From Oscillospiraceae bacterium (GTDB lineage: Bacteria > Bacillota > Clostridia > Oscillospirales > Oscillospiraceae), in assembly GCA_902783825.1 (NCBI GenBank), contig CACZSJ010000198.1, forward strand, positions 1 to 6,153: a DNA stretch of 6,153 nucleotides, in the 5' to 3' direction. Shown one piece after another: positions 1 through 4,928 of the stretch. A program made the translations under genes and the position numbers. Each line of letters opens with the position of its first letter. Position 1 is the first letter of the stretch. The notes below the pieces were generated by a model. The model ran no database searches. It saw nothing but the letters and a program-made list of their open reading frames with translations, and was not told where the DNA came from.

Positions 1-299
1 CCGGAGGAGTCAAACACGGCCAGCCAGATCCCCATCCCATCGGGCACCTGGGCCACAAAGCGGGTATCTACCTTATGCTTTTTCAGCTTGCGCAGCACGT
101 CCTTCCCCTGGGCGCTGTTGTCCACCATGCTCACAAAGCGAGGGCGCAGCTCCACATTGGCGATATCCTCCACCACGTTGCGGCCTACCCCGCCGTGGAC
201 GAATTCCACGGAGCCAGCGTTGCGCCCGGCAGGGATATACTTGTTGTCGGGAAAGCCTTTGATATCCACAAACACATTGCCCACAACCACAATCGGCAT
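1..299 (-). CDS. PfkB-family carbohydrate/nucleoside kinase, N-terminal part (cut by window edge)
   Basis: The first 99 codons of a ribokinase-fold (PfkB family) kinase; the C-terminal half, with the ATP site and catalytic aspartate, lies outside the window. Visible: an N-terminal beta strand ending in GNVFVDIKG (residues 7-15), where the Asp at 12 occupies the usual substrate-binding position, and the first PfkB signature GGVGRNVVEDIA (36-47), with the glycine pair and Asn that contact the sugar. The family phosphorylates a sugar or nucleoside hydroxyl with ATP in the cytoplasm. The GGVGRN form is like that of pseudouridine- or nucleoside-type kinases, but the substrate cannot be decided from this fragment. 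The start ATG (complement of 297-299) follows an AAGGGGG ribosome site (307-313) with 7 nt spacing. The gene lies downstream of and codirectional with the PfoR-like gene but is separated from it by a terminator and has its own promoter. Confidence 0.88.
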   Translation of the reverse strand, partial: MPIVVVGNVFVDIKGFPDNKYIPAGRNAGSVEFVHGGVGRNVVEDIANVELRPRFVSMVDNSAQGKDVLRKLKKHKVDTRFVAQVPDGMGIWLAVFDSS

Positions 300-344
300 A
301 TTAGATCCCCCTTTTCTCTCTCAATAGGATCATCCATGGTGAAT

Positions 345-374
345 ATTGTAGCACAAAGGAACGGGCGGCGTAAA
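345..374 (-). promoter_or_regulatory. Promoter of the PfkB-family kinase gene (extended -10)
   Basis: On the minus strand, TACAAT (complement of 345-350) is preceded by TGC, giving an extended -10 element. TTTACG (complement of 369-374) lies 18 nt upstream and matches the -35 consensus at four of six positions. Transcription would start near 338, about 40 nt before the kinase ATG. The spacer and the -35 lie inside a long inverted repeat (353-390). Sequence match only; strength is unknown. Confidence 0.6.
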
Positions 375-390
375 GCCCCCGTTCCTTTGT
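353..390. repeat. Perfect 13-bp inverted repeat overlapping the kinase promoter
   Basis: The arms 353-365 and 378-390 (ACAAAGGAACGGG and its complement) pair perfectly over 13 bp, and GGC (367-369) can add three pairs with GCC (375-377) across a one-base bulge, leaving a short GTAAA loop. Neither strand has a convincing run of T directly after the hairpin, so an intrinsic terminator is not the best reading. Because the dyad covers the -35 and spacer of the kinase promoter, it could be an operator for a local repressor. It could also be a weak second terminator backing up the one at 420-464. Confidence 0.6.
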
Positions 391-419
391 TTCCTCCATC
401 AGCTTTTCCTCCTGGGCCG

Positions 420-464
420 TGTTACACAAAACAAAACGAGGCCGGGCAAGAACTTGCCCGGCCT
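420..464 (-). terminator. Rho-independent terminator of the PfoR-like gene
   Basis: A 10-12 bp GC-rich stem is formed by 439-450 and 453-464 (AGGCCGGGCAAG and its complement). On the minus strand it is followed by CGTTTTGTTTTGTGT (complement of 424-438), a T-rich tail. It begins about 50 nt after the stop codon of the minus-strand membrane protein gene, the expected place. The plus-strand side has no T-tract, so it acts for leftward transcription only. Confidence 0.85.
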
Positions 465-515
465 ACGACCATGATACCATAATTTGGTGTTCGCGTTTCT
501 TCGTTCTTCTTAAAT

Positions 516-1622
516 CTACAACTCCAGCTTCAGGTCGCCCTCCCGGATCCAGCCCCACTTCCGCAGCGGGATGGCGAACAGCCAGCTGAGGATCGCCGGC
601 AGCACAAAGGAAATAAGAAGCAGCCCCAGCCAGTCCATTCCGGTGACGCCTGCCTTAGTCCCAGATGCCACATCCGCCACCCAGCCGGAGTAAACCCCGA
701 TCTGTCCTACCAGGCCGCAGGTTCCCATACCGGAGGAAATGGCCGCGCCGTTCATCTGCAGCCGAAACAGGCAGGTGGCAATCGGCCCGGTCACCGCCGC
801 CGCTAAAGTGGGGGGAATCCAAATGCGGGGATTGCGCACGATGTTTCCCATCTGCAGCATGCTGGTTCCCAGCCCCTGGGCCACCAGACCGCCCCATCGA
901 TTTTCCCGAAAGCTCATCACCGCGAAGCCCACCATCTGCGCGCAGCAGCCCGCCACCGCGGCGCCGCCGGCCAGTCCCGTCAGACCCAAAGCCGCGCAGA
1001 TGGCCGCGCTGGAGATGGGCAGTGTCAGCACCACGCCCACCACCACCGAGACAATGATACCCATGAAGAAGGGCCGCAGCTCTGTAGCCCACATGATGGC
1101 CTGCCCGAAAGCAGAGGCGGCTTTGCCCACCGGCGCCGCAATCAGCGCCGCCAGGCCCACACCCGCCAAGATGGTGACGATAGGCGTAACCAGAATATCC
1201 ACCTTGGTCTCCTTGCTCACGGCTTTGCCGATCTCTGAGGCAAAGATGGCCACGAAGAACACCGCCAGCGGCCCGCCGGCACCGCCCATGGCATTGGTGG
1301 CAAAACCCACGGGAATCAGGGAAAACAGCACCATAGGCGGGCATTGCAGGGCCGTGCCGATGGCCACCGCCATCCCAGGCCCCACCATCGCGGAAGCCAG
1401 GCCGCCGATGGTGTAGCGCAGCGCCCCGTCCCCGGAGCCCAAGCTTACCACCACAGCCTGAAGAAAACCCACATGGAACTGGCTGCCGATGGTATTGAGA
1501 ATGGTGCCCACAAGAAGCGTACAGAACAGCCCCTGCGCCATGGCGCTCATGGCATCCACAAAGTAGCGTTTGGCGGAAAATATAATGTTTTTCCTCTGTA
1601 AAAAGGCACGAAGCTGTTTCAT
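516..1622 (-). CDS. PfoR-like PTS EIIC-family (PTS_EIIC_2) integral membrane protein
   Basis: A 368-residue polytopic membrane protein of the PfoR/PTS_EIIC_2 family. The family is named after a Clostridium perfringens protein reported to affect perfringolysin O expression and is related to the membrane IIC subunits of sugar phosphotransferase systems; no transported substrate is firmly established. Hydrophobic segments are seen at about 26-46, 75-92, 97-130, 143-164, 184-201, 205-235, 268-286 and 329-351, so eight or more membrane passes. The glycine-rich ATNAMGGAGGPLAVFF (108-123) and the MGNIVRNPRIWIPP stretch (258-271) recall the family. A basic cytoplasmic N terminus (residues 1-19) precedes the first segment. 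No IIA or IIB phosphorylation domain is fused or adjacent. The ATG follows GGGAGG (complement of 1630-1635) by 7 nt. It has its own promoter and terminator, so it is probably monocistronic, with the kinase downstream as a possible functional partner. Family assignment is firm; role is unknown. Confidence 0.88.
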   Translation of the reverse strand: MKQLRAFLQRKNIIFSAKRYFVDAMSAMAQGLFCTLLVGTILNTIGSQFHVGFLQAVVVSLGSGDGALRYTIGGLASAMVGPGMAVAIGTALQCPPMVLFSLIPVGFATNAMGGAGGPLAVFFVAIFASEIGKAVSKETKVDILVTPIVTILAGVGLAALIAAPVGKAASAFGQAIMWATELRPFFMGIIVSVVVGVVLTLPISSAAICAALGLTGLAGGAAVAGCCAQMVGFAVMSFRENRWGGLVAQGLGTSMLQMGNIVRNPRIWIPPTLAAAVTGPIATCLFRLQMNGAAISSGMGTCGLVGQIGVYSGWVADVASGTKAGVTGMDWLGLLLISFVLPAILSWLFAIPLRKWGWIREGDLKLEL

Positions 1623-1664
1623 GCTCAGGCCTCCCTATCCAGCTTTTTCCGGCTACTTGCATTC

Positions 1665-1694
1665 ATTATAGTCTCCAAAACTGTCTCGTGTCAA
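1665..1694 (-). promoter_or_regulatory. Consensus sigma-A promoter of the PfoR-like gene
   Basis: On the minus strand, TTGACA (complement of 1689-1694) and TATAAT (complement of 1665-1670) are both perfect consensus hexamers, separated by 18 nt. Initiation would fall near 1658, giving a leader of about 36 nt before the ATG at 1622. A promoter this good suggests strong expression unless repressed; a dyad lies immediately upstream of the -35 (1699-1730). Confidence 0.85.
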
Positions 1695-1698
1695 CGCC

Positions 1699-1730
1699 CC
1701 GAACTGCCAAACTTGTAACAGTTCTGGCAG
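1699..1730. promoter_or_regulatory. Dyad between divergent promoters, PurR-box-like operator candidate
   Basis: GAACTG (1701-1706) and CAGTTC (1719-1724) form a perfect inverted repeat. With flanking bases the left half reads CCGAAC (1699-1704) and the right half GTTCTGG (1721-1727), close to an inverted pair of CCGAAC cores as bound by the Bacillus-type PurR, though the right half carries an extra base. A second overlapping pair, CTGCCA (1704-1709) with TGGCAG (1725-1730), has a different centre. The site sits just upstream of the PfoR-like gene's -35 and about 100-130 nt upstream of the expected purine operon start, a range where PurR binds in Bacillus subtilis. The dyad is visible; the PurR assignment is inference. 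Confidence 0.4.
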
Positions 1731-1791
1731 CATTGAGCAAAGTGCAACAAAGAAAATCGGGATTTCTCAAAAATATGTGTGCTTGTGCGCA

Positions 1792-1821
1792 TTGACACAA
1801 GCCGCCCTTTTTTGTTAAGAT
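1792..1821 (+). promoter_or_regulatory. Purine operon promoter (consensus -35, extended -10)
   Basis: TTGACA (1792-1797) is a perfect -35 and TAAGAT (1816-1821), preceded by TGT, is a four-of-six -10 with the extended TGn element; spacing is 18 nt. Transcription would begin near 1828, leaving a leader of about 375 nt before purC. A short repeat, TTGTG (1783-1787) and CACAA (1796-1800), straddles the -35. No better rightward promoter was seen closer to purC, but an internal one is not excluded. Confidence 0.6.
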
Positions 1822-1871
1822 GAAGATGCTTCGACGAAGCGCCTTTTCACGCAAGAACTACGCGGCAAGCG

Positions 1872-1940
1872 ACAGAGCAGCCAGATGATCCAAGCAACCG
1901 CGCAGGTCCTGTAAACACCTGGGCGGACTCTTTCCTCTGT
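1872..1940 (+). other. Structured segment in the purC leader: stem enclosing a GC hairpin
   Basis: CCGCGCAGGT (1898-1907) pairs with ACCTGGGCGG (1917-1926) around a 9-nt loop, with a single G-G mismatch: four pairs below and five above. This is enclosed by ACAGAG (1872-1877) pairing with CTCTGT (1935-1940). A pyrimidine-rich run, including CCTTTTCCTTTTCTGTTT (1953-1970), follows, so 1828-1970 could be a short separate RNA or the first domain of a regulatory leader. It does not match a riboswitch class that I know by sequence. Confidence 0.35.
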
Positions 1941-1989
1941 GAATCAGTCTGTCCTTTTCCTTTTCTGTTTATGAGTCAGGAGGTCTGTT

Positions 1990-2124
1990 ATGAGAATCCT
2001 TGAGATTTTCTTTCTCGGCAGTCGGGCCAGCCGCCCCGCTGTCTGCCTCCGCCCCACTCTGTGCAAAATTGGGATGGCACTGTTCCTGTGCCATGCTTTG
2101 ACCGCTCCCGGACTGCGGGCGTAG
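1990..2124 (+). CDS. Possible 44-residue leader peptide upstream of purC
   Basis: An ATG at 1990 is preceded by a perfect AGGAGG (1978-1983) with 6 nt spacing, as good as any ribosome site in this window. The frame runs 44 codons to TAG at 2122-2124. The product starts [15 protein letters not shown] and ends in [10 protein letters not shown]; it is Leu-, Ala- and Arg-rich with a mildly hydrophobic stretch ([11 protein letters not shown], residues 28-38), and I recognise no family. No amino acid is repeated in a way that suggests classic starvation-sensing attenuation. The stop codon falls in the rising arm of the terminator-like hairpin just before purC, so translation could influence that hairpin. 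A 10-codon frame from ATG 1971 overlaps its ribosome site. It may be a leader peptide, an unrelated small protein or a chance frame. Confidence 0.4.
   Translation: MRILEIFFLGSRASRPAVCLRPTLCKIGMALFLCHALTAPGLRA
2018..2116 (+). other. Long-range pairing competing with the terminator-like hairpin (antiterminator candidate)
   Basis: GCAGTC (2018-2023) is complementary to GACTGC (2111-2116), and GGG (2024-2026) to CCC (2107-2109), giving nine pairs with one bulged G at 2110. The enclosed segment contains a perfect hairpin, ATGGCAC (2074-2080) with GTGCCAT (2088-2094). The 3' arm overlaps the lower left arm of the hairpin at 2102-2156, so the two structures exclude each other in part. This is the arrangement of an attenuator, but it was found by eye without an energy calculation. 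Confidence 0.3.
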
Positions 2125-2169
2125 CATCTTGATGCTGCGCCGTGTGCGGCGAGCGGATTTTCATTTTTT
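2102..2169 (+). terminator. Terminator-like hairpin in the purC leader (attenuator candidate)
   Basis: The outer stem is CCGCTC (2102-2107) with GAGCGG (2151-2156), extended by CCG (2108-2110) with CGG (2147-2149). The top is an 11-bp stem, GGCGTAGCATC (2118-2128) with GATGCTGCGCC (2131-2141), including one G-T wobble and a tight CTTG-type loop. Directly after it comes ATTTTCATTTTTTATT (2157-2172), a good terminator tail. It lies about 35 nt before the purC start codon and within the transcript from the upstream promoter, so complete termination would silence the operon; conditional termination is the sensible reading. The internal loop makes it less regular than an ordinary terminator. Confidence 0.5.
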
Positions 2170-2203
2170 ATTCCCATTCTGTTTCACAAGGAGGACGTAT
2201 CCC

Positions 2204-2914
2204 ATGGAAAAAACCGTTCAGCTCTATGAAGGCAAGGCGAAAAAAGTCTATGCCACGGAGGATCCGGACAAGGTCATCGTCTCGTATAAGGACGACGCCA
2301 CCGCCTTCGACGGCAGCAAACGCGGCACCATCCTGGGCAAGGGCGCCATCAACAACCGGATGACCAACTATCTGATGCAGATTCTGGAGAAAAACGGCAT
2401 CCCCACCCATTACGTGGAGGAGCTGAACGACCGGGAAACCGTGGTCAAGCGGGTAAGCATCGTCCCCTTGGAGGTCATCATCCGCAATCTCTCCGCCGGT
2501 TCCTTCGCCAAACGCTACGGGGTGGAGGAGGGCCTGGTCTTTGAGGCGCCGACCCTGGAGTTTTCTTATAAGAACGACGATCTGCACGATCCGCTCATCA
2601 ACGAGTATCACGCCCTGGCGCTTCATCTGGCCACCCGGGAGGAGCTCAGCCAGATTACGGCCATGGCCTTCAAGATCAACGAGATTCTAAAAGACTACTT
2701 CCTGCAGCTGAACGTCAAGCTGGTGGATTTCAAGCTGGAGTTTGGCCGCCTGTCCAACGGCAGCCTTGTGCTGGCCGACGAAATCTCCCCCGATACCTGC
2801 CGTTTCTGGGACGCCACCACCAACGAGAAGCTGGACAAGGATCGCTTCCGCCGGGATCTGGGCGGTGTTGAGGACGCCTACCAAGAAATGATGCGCCGGG
2901 TTCTGGGCGAGTAA
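2204..2914 (+). CDS. purC: Phosphoribosylaminoimidazole-succinocarboxamide (SAICAR) synthase
   Basis: Cytoplasmic ligase that joins CAIR and aspartate using ATP to make SAICAR in de novo purine synthesis. The 236-residue product is the standard single-domain bacterial length. Both family signatures are present: the first ends in [13 protein letters not shown] (88-100), and the second is LVDFKLEFG (173-181). The N-terminal YEGKAKKVY (8-16) forms the ATP-binding glycine loop, and [13 protein letters not shown] (191-203) is the conserved acidic segment near the substrate site. The start at 2204 is chosen because AAGGAGG (2188-2194) lies 9 nt upstream and the protein then begins in the usual way; an upstream in-frame ATG at 2129 would add 25 residues encoded by the leader hairpin and T-tract. 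It is the first gene of the purine operon, and purB starts 11 nt after its stop. Nothing looks broken. Confidence 0.97.
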   Translation: MEKTVQLYEGKAKKVYATEDPDKVIVSYKDDATAFDGSKRGTILGKGAINNRMTNYLMQILEKNGIPTHYVEELNDRETVVKRVSIVPLEVIIRNLSAGSFAKRYGVEEGLVFEAPTLEFSYKNDDLHDPLINEYHALALHLATREELSQITAMAFKINEILKDYFLQLNVKLVDFKLEFGRLSNGSLVLADEISPDTCRFWDATTNEKLDKDRFRRDLGGVEDAYQEMMRRVLGE

Positions 2915-2925
2915 GGGAGCGACGT

Positions 2926-4362
2926 ATGACAGGCAATCAGGAAGGATATCTCTCCCCGCTCTCCACCCGCTACGCCAGTCCGGAGATGCAGCGTCTGTTT
3001 TCAGATCAGTATAAGTTCAGCACCTGGCGGCGCCTCTGGATCTCTCTGGCCCGGGCCGAACAGGAGCTGGGGCTGGACATCAGCGATCAGCAGATCGCAC
3101 AGATGGAGGCGCACAAGGACGACATCAACTTTGAGGTCGCCCAAGCCCGGGAAAAGCAGGTACGCCACGATGTGATGAGTCACGTGTACGCCTACGGACA
3201 GCAGTGCCCGGATGCGGCGGGCATCATCCATCTGGGCGCCACCAGCTGCTATGTGGGCGACAACACCGACGTGATCGTTCTGCGGGAAGCCTCCCGGCTC
3301 CTGCTGAAAAAGGCCGTGCAGGTCATCCGCAACCTCTCCGATTTCGCCGACCGCTACAAGGCCCTGCCATGTCTGGCCTACACCCATCTGCAGCCGGCCC
3401 AGCTGACCACCGTAGGCAAGCGGGCCACCCTTTGGATCCAAGAGCTGATCTACGACGTGGAAAACCTGGAATACCAGCTCAGTCGGCTGCAGCTTCTGGG
3501 CTCCAAAGGGACCACCGGCACCCAGGCCAGCTTTATGGAGCTGTTTGCCGGGGATGAAGAGAAAGTCAAGCAGCTGGAAGCCCGCATCGCGGAAGACCTG
3601 GACTTTTCCGGCTGCGTGCCCGTCTCCGGGCAGACCTATTCCCGGAAGGTGGATGCCTATTTCCTCTCGGTTCTCTCCGGTTTTGCTCAAAGTGCCGGCA
3701 AATTCGCCAACGATCTGCGCATTCTCCAGTCTTTCGAGGAGATGGAGGAGCCCTTTGAAAAGGATCAGATCGGCTCCTCAGCCATGCCCTACAAGCGCAA
3801 TCCCATGCGCAGCGAGCGGATCTGCGCCTTGTCCCGCTATGTGATCTGCGATTCCATCAATCCCGCCATCACCGCCGCCACCCAATGGTTCGAGCGCACC
3901 CTGGACGACAGCGCCAACAAGCGCCTGGCCGTCTCGGAGGCCTTTTTGGCGGTGGACGCGATTTTGAATCTCTACATGAATATCAGCGCGGGGCTGGTGG
4001 TCTATGAAAAAGTCATCACCCGCCGGGTCATGGAAAAACTGCCTTTTATGGCCACGGAAAACATCATGATGGAGTCGGTCAAACGGGGCGGCAATCGGCA
4101 GGAGCTGCATGAGCTCCTTCGGGTCTTCTCCCACGCGGCTGCTGCCAAGGTCAAGCTGGAAGGCGGCGCCAACGACCTGATCGACCGCATTGCCGCGGAG
4201 CCGCGGATTCCTTTGAGCCGGGAAGAGATCCTGGCGGAGCTGGATCCCACCCGATACGTCGGCCGAAGCGTCTCCCAGGTGGAGGAATTCCTGTCTCAGA
4301 CGGTCCGTCCGGTGCTGGACCGCTATCCGGATGACGCCCTGGTGGGCCAACTGCATATTTAA
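2926..4362 (+). CDS. purB: Adenylosuccinate lyase
   Basis: Fumarase/aspartase-superfamily lyase acting twice in purine synthesis: SAICAR to AICAR plus fumarate, and adenylosuccinate to AMP plus fumarate. It acts as a cytoplasmic homotetramer. The 478 residues contain the family blocks in order: RHDVMSH (80-86), LGATSCYVGDN (103-113), the catalytic-histidine block YTHLQPAQ (152-159), GTTGTQASF (195-203) and the mobile signature loop GSSAMPYKRNP (283-293), whose serine pair includes the catalytic base. The C-terminal part, WFERTLDDSANKR (321-333) and LPFMATENI (372-380), closely resembles animal ADSL, and the length fits that type (about 480) rather than the roughly 430 residues of Bacillus PurB. 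The ATG has an AAGGGAG ribosome site at 2913-2919 that overlaps the purC stop. Taking the product of purC as substrate, it sits naturally next to it. All catalytic blocks look intact. Confidence 0.97.
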   Translation: MTGNQEGYLSPLSTRYASPEMQRLFSDQYKFSTWRRLWISLARAEQELGLDISDQQIAQMEAHKDDINFEVAQAREKQVRHDVMSHVYAYGQQCPDAAGIIHLGATSCYVGDNTDVIVLREASRLLLKKAVQVIRNLSDFADRYKALPCLAYTHLQPAQLTTVGKRATLWIQELIYDVENLEYQLSRLQLLGSKGTTGTQASFMELFAGDEEKVKQLEARIAEDLDFSGCVPVSGQTYSRKVDAYFLSVLSGFAQSAGKFANDLRILQSFEEMEEPFEKDQIGSSAMPYKRNPMRSERICALSRYVICDSINPAITAATQWFERTLDDSANKRLAVSEAFLAVDAILNLYMNISAGLVVYEKVITRRVMEKLPFMATENIMMESVKRGGNRQELHELLRVFSHAAAAKVKLEGGANDLIDRIAAEPRIPLSREEILAELDPTRYVGRSVSQVEEFLSQTVRPVLDRYPDDALVGQLHI

Positions 4363-4374
4363 CGGAGGAAGACC

Positions 4375-4869
4375 ATGAAAAAAGTAGGCGTTGTCATGGG
4401 CAGCAAGAGCGATCTGCCCGTGGTAGAGAAGGCAATTTCCCTTTTGCAGGAGTATGAAGTCCCGGTACAGGTTCGCGTCCTGTCCGCCCACCGCTGTCCG
4501 GATGAAGCCCGGGCCTTTGCCGCCGGCGCTCGCCAGGCAGGCTTTGGCGTTCTCATTGCCGCCGCCGGTATGGCGGCGCATCTGGCCGGCGCGCTGGCGG
4601 CCAACACTACACTTCCGGTCATTGGGATTCCCCTGCGGGCCGCCGGCTCCGACGGGGCCGACGCGCTTTACAGCACCGTGATGATGCCTTCCGGCATTCC
4701 GGTGGCTACGGTGGCCATTGACGGCGCCAAGAACGCAGCGCTGCTGGCCATGGAGATTCTGGCCGTTTCCGACGAAGCTCTGGCGGAAAAGCTTGCCGCC
4801 TTCCGCCGGGAAGACACCGCCAAGACACTGGCTGCGGATCGGGAGATCTGCGAGAAATACAACGGATAA
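4375..4869 (+). CDS. purE: 5-(carboxyamino)imidazole ribonucleotide mutase (PurE)
   Basis: Interconverts N5-CAIR and CAIR, supplying the PurC substrate; small cytoplasmic protein, octameric in the family. The 164 residues match the usual length of stand-alone PurE. Visible motifs: GSKSD (9-13) in the phosphate/nucleotide-binding turn, SAHR (37-40) with the catalytic-region histidine, AGMAAH (64-69) and MPSGIPVATVA (104-114) followed by GAKNAALLA (117-125). SAHR and the AAH block favour the bacterial class I mutase, which works with the carboxylase-forming enzyme PurK. The MPSGI sequence also occurs in class II enzymes that use CO2 directly, so class I is probable but not certain. No purK is in the window. 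GGAGGA (4364-4369) stands 5 nt before the ATG, right after the purB stop (4360-4362), consistent with one transcript. Confidence 0.95.
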   Translation: MKKVGVVMGSKSDLPVVEKAISLLQEYEVPVQVRVLSAHRCPDEARAFAAGARQAGFGVLIAAAGMAAHLAGALAANTTLPVIGIPLRAAGSDGADALYSTVMMPSGIPVATVAIDGAKNAALLAMEILAVSDEALAEKLAAFRREDTAKTLAADREICEKYNG

Positions 4870-4886
4870 TGCAGGAGGACGGCTTC

Positions 4887-4928
4887 ATGTACAAGCTTTC
4901 CCCGCGCGCTTTGCGCGCTAACGCCTGA
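4887..4928 (+). CDS. 13-codon upstream ORF overlapping the purF-like start (translational coupling)
   Basis: AGGAGG (4873-4878) is followed 8 nt later by ATG (4887-4889), which opens a frame coding MYKLSPRALRANA and ending in TGA (4926-4928). That stop shares its last base with the ATG of the purF-like gene (TGATG), a classic coupling junction. The purF-like ATG has no Shine-Dalgarno of its own, so ribosomes probably arrive by way of this mini-ORF. It is out of frame with the purF-like gene, and that frame is closed by TAA at 4919-4921, so it is not an N-terminal extension. I do not recognise the peptide; its role may only be regulatory. Confidence 0.5.
   Translation: MYKLSPRALRANA
4904..4918 (+). 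promoter_or_regulatory. GC hairpin between the ribosome site and the purF-like start
   Basis: GCGCGC (4904-4909), TTT loop, GCGCGC (4913-4918): a perfect six-pair all-GC stem inside the 13-codon ORF. A second small stem, CGCC (4922-4925) with GGCG (4931-4934), places the TGATG stop/start junction in its loop. Together they could hold the purF-like start closed unless a ribosome translates the mini-ORF and melts the structures. There is no T-tract next to the first stem, so it is not a terminator. Confidence 0.45.

Noticed and set aside
739..1416. A 225-codon plus-strand frame opposite the PfoR-like gene.
   Set aside because: The minus-strand frame has the membrane segments, start signals, promoter and terminator; the plus frame is Ala/Pro/Thr-rich shadow.
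1828..1840. GCTTCG-A-CGAAGC palindrome at the predicted transcription start.
   Set aside because: The loop would be a single base unless the top pairs open, and there is no supporting context; not listed as a separate element.
1944..2177. A 77-codon minus-strand frame across the purC leader.
   Set aside because: No recognisable motif and Arg/Lys-rich low-quality composition; it covers the terminator-like hairpin and the antisense of the leader ORF.
1828..2203. Known leader RNAs: purine riboswitch, ZTP (pfl) riboswitch, ykkC-type PRPP/ppGpp riboswitch, T-box, 6S RNA.
   Set aside because: None of the conserved core sequences could be found by eye; in particular no T-box AGGGTGG-type core and no ZTP GACTGGCG segment. 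A covariance-model search would be decisive.
3778..4581. A 267-codon minus-strand frame opposite purB and purE.
   Set aside because: Antisense to well-conserved coding sequence, His- and Gln-rich composition without any family pattern; a shadow.
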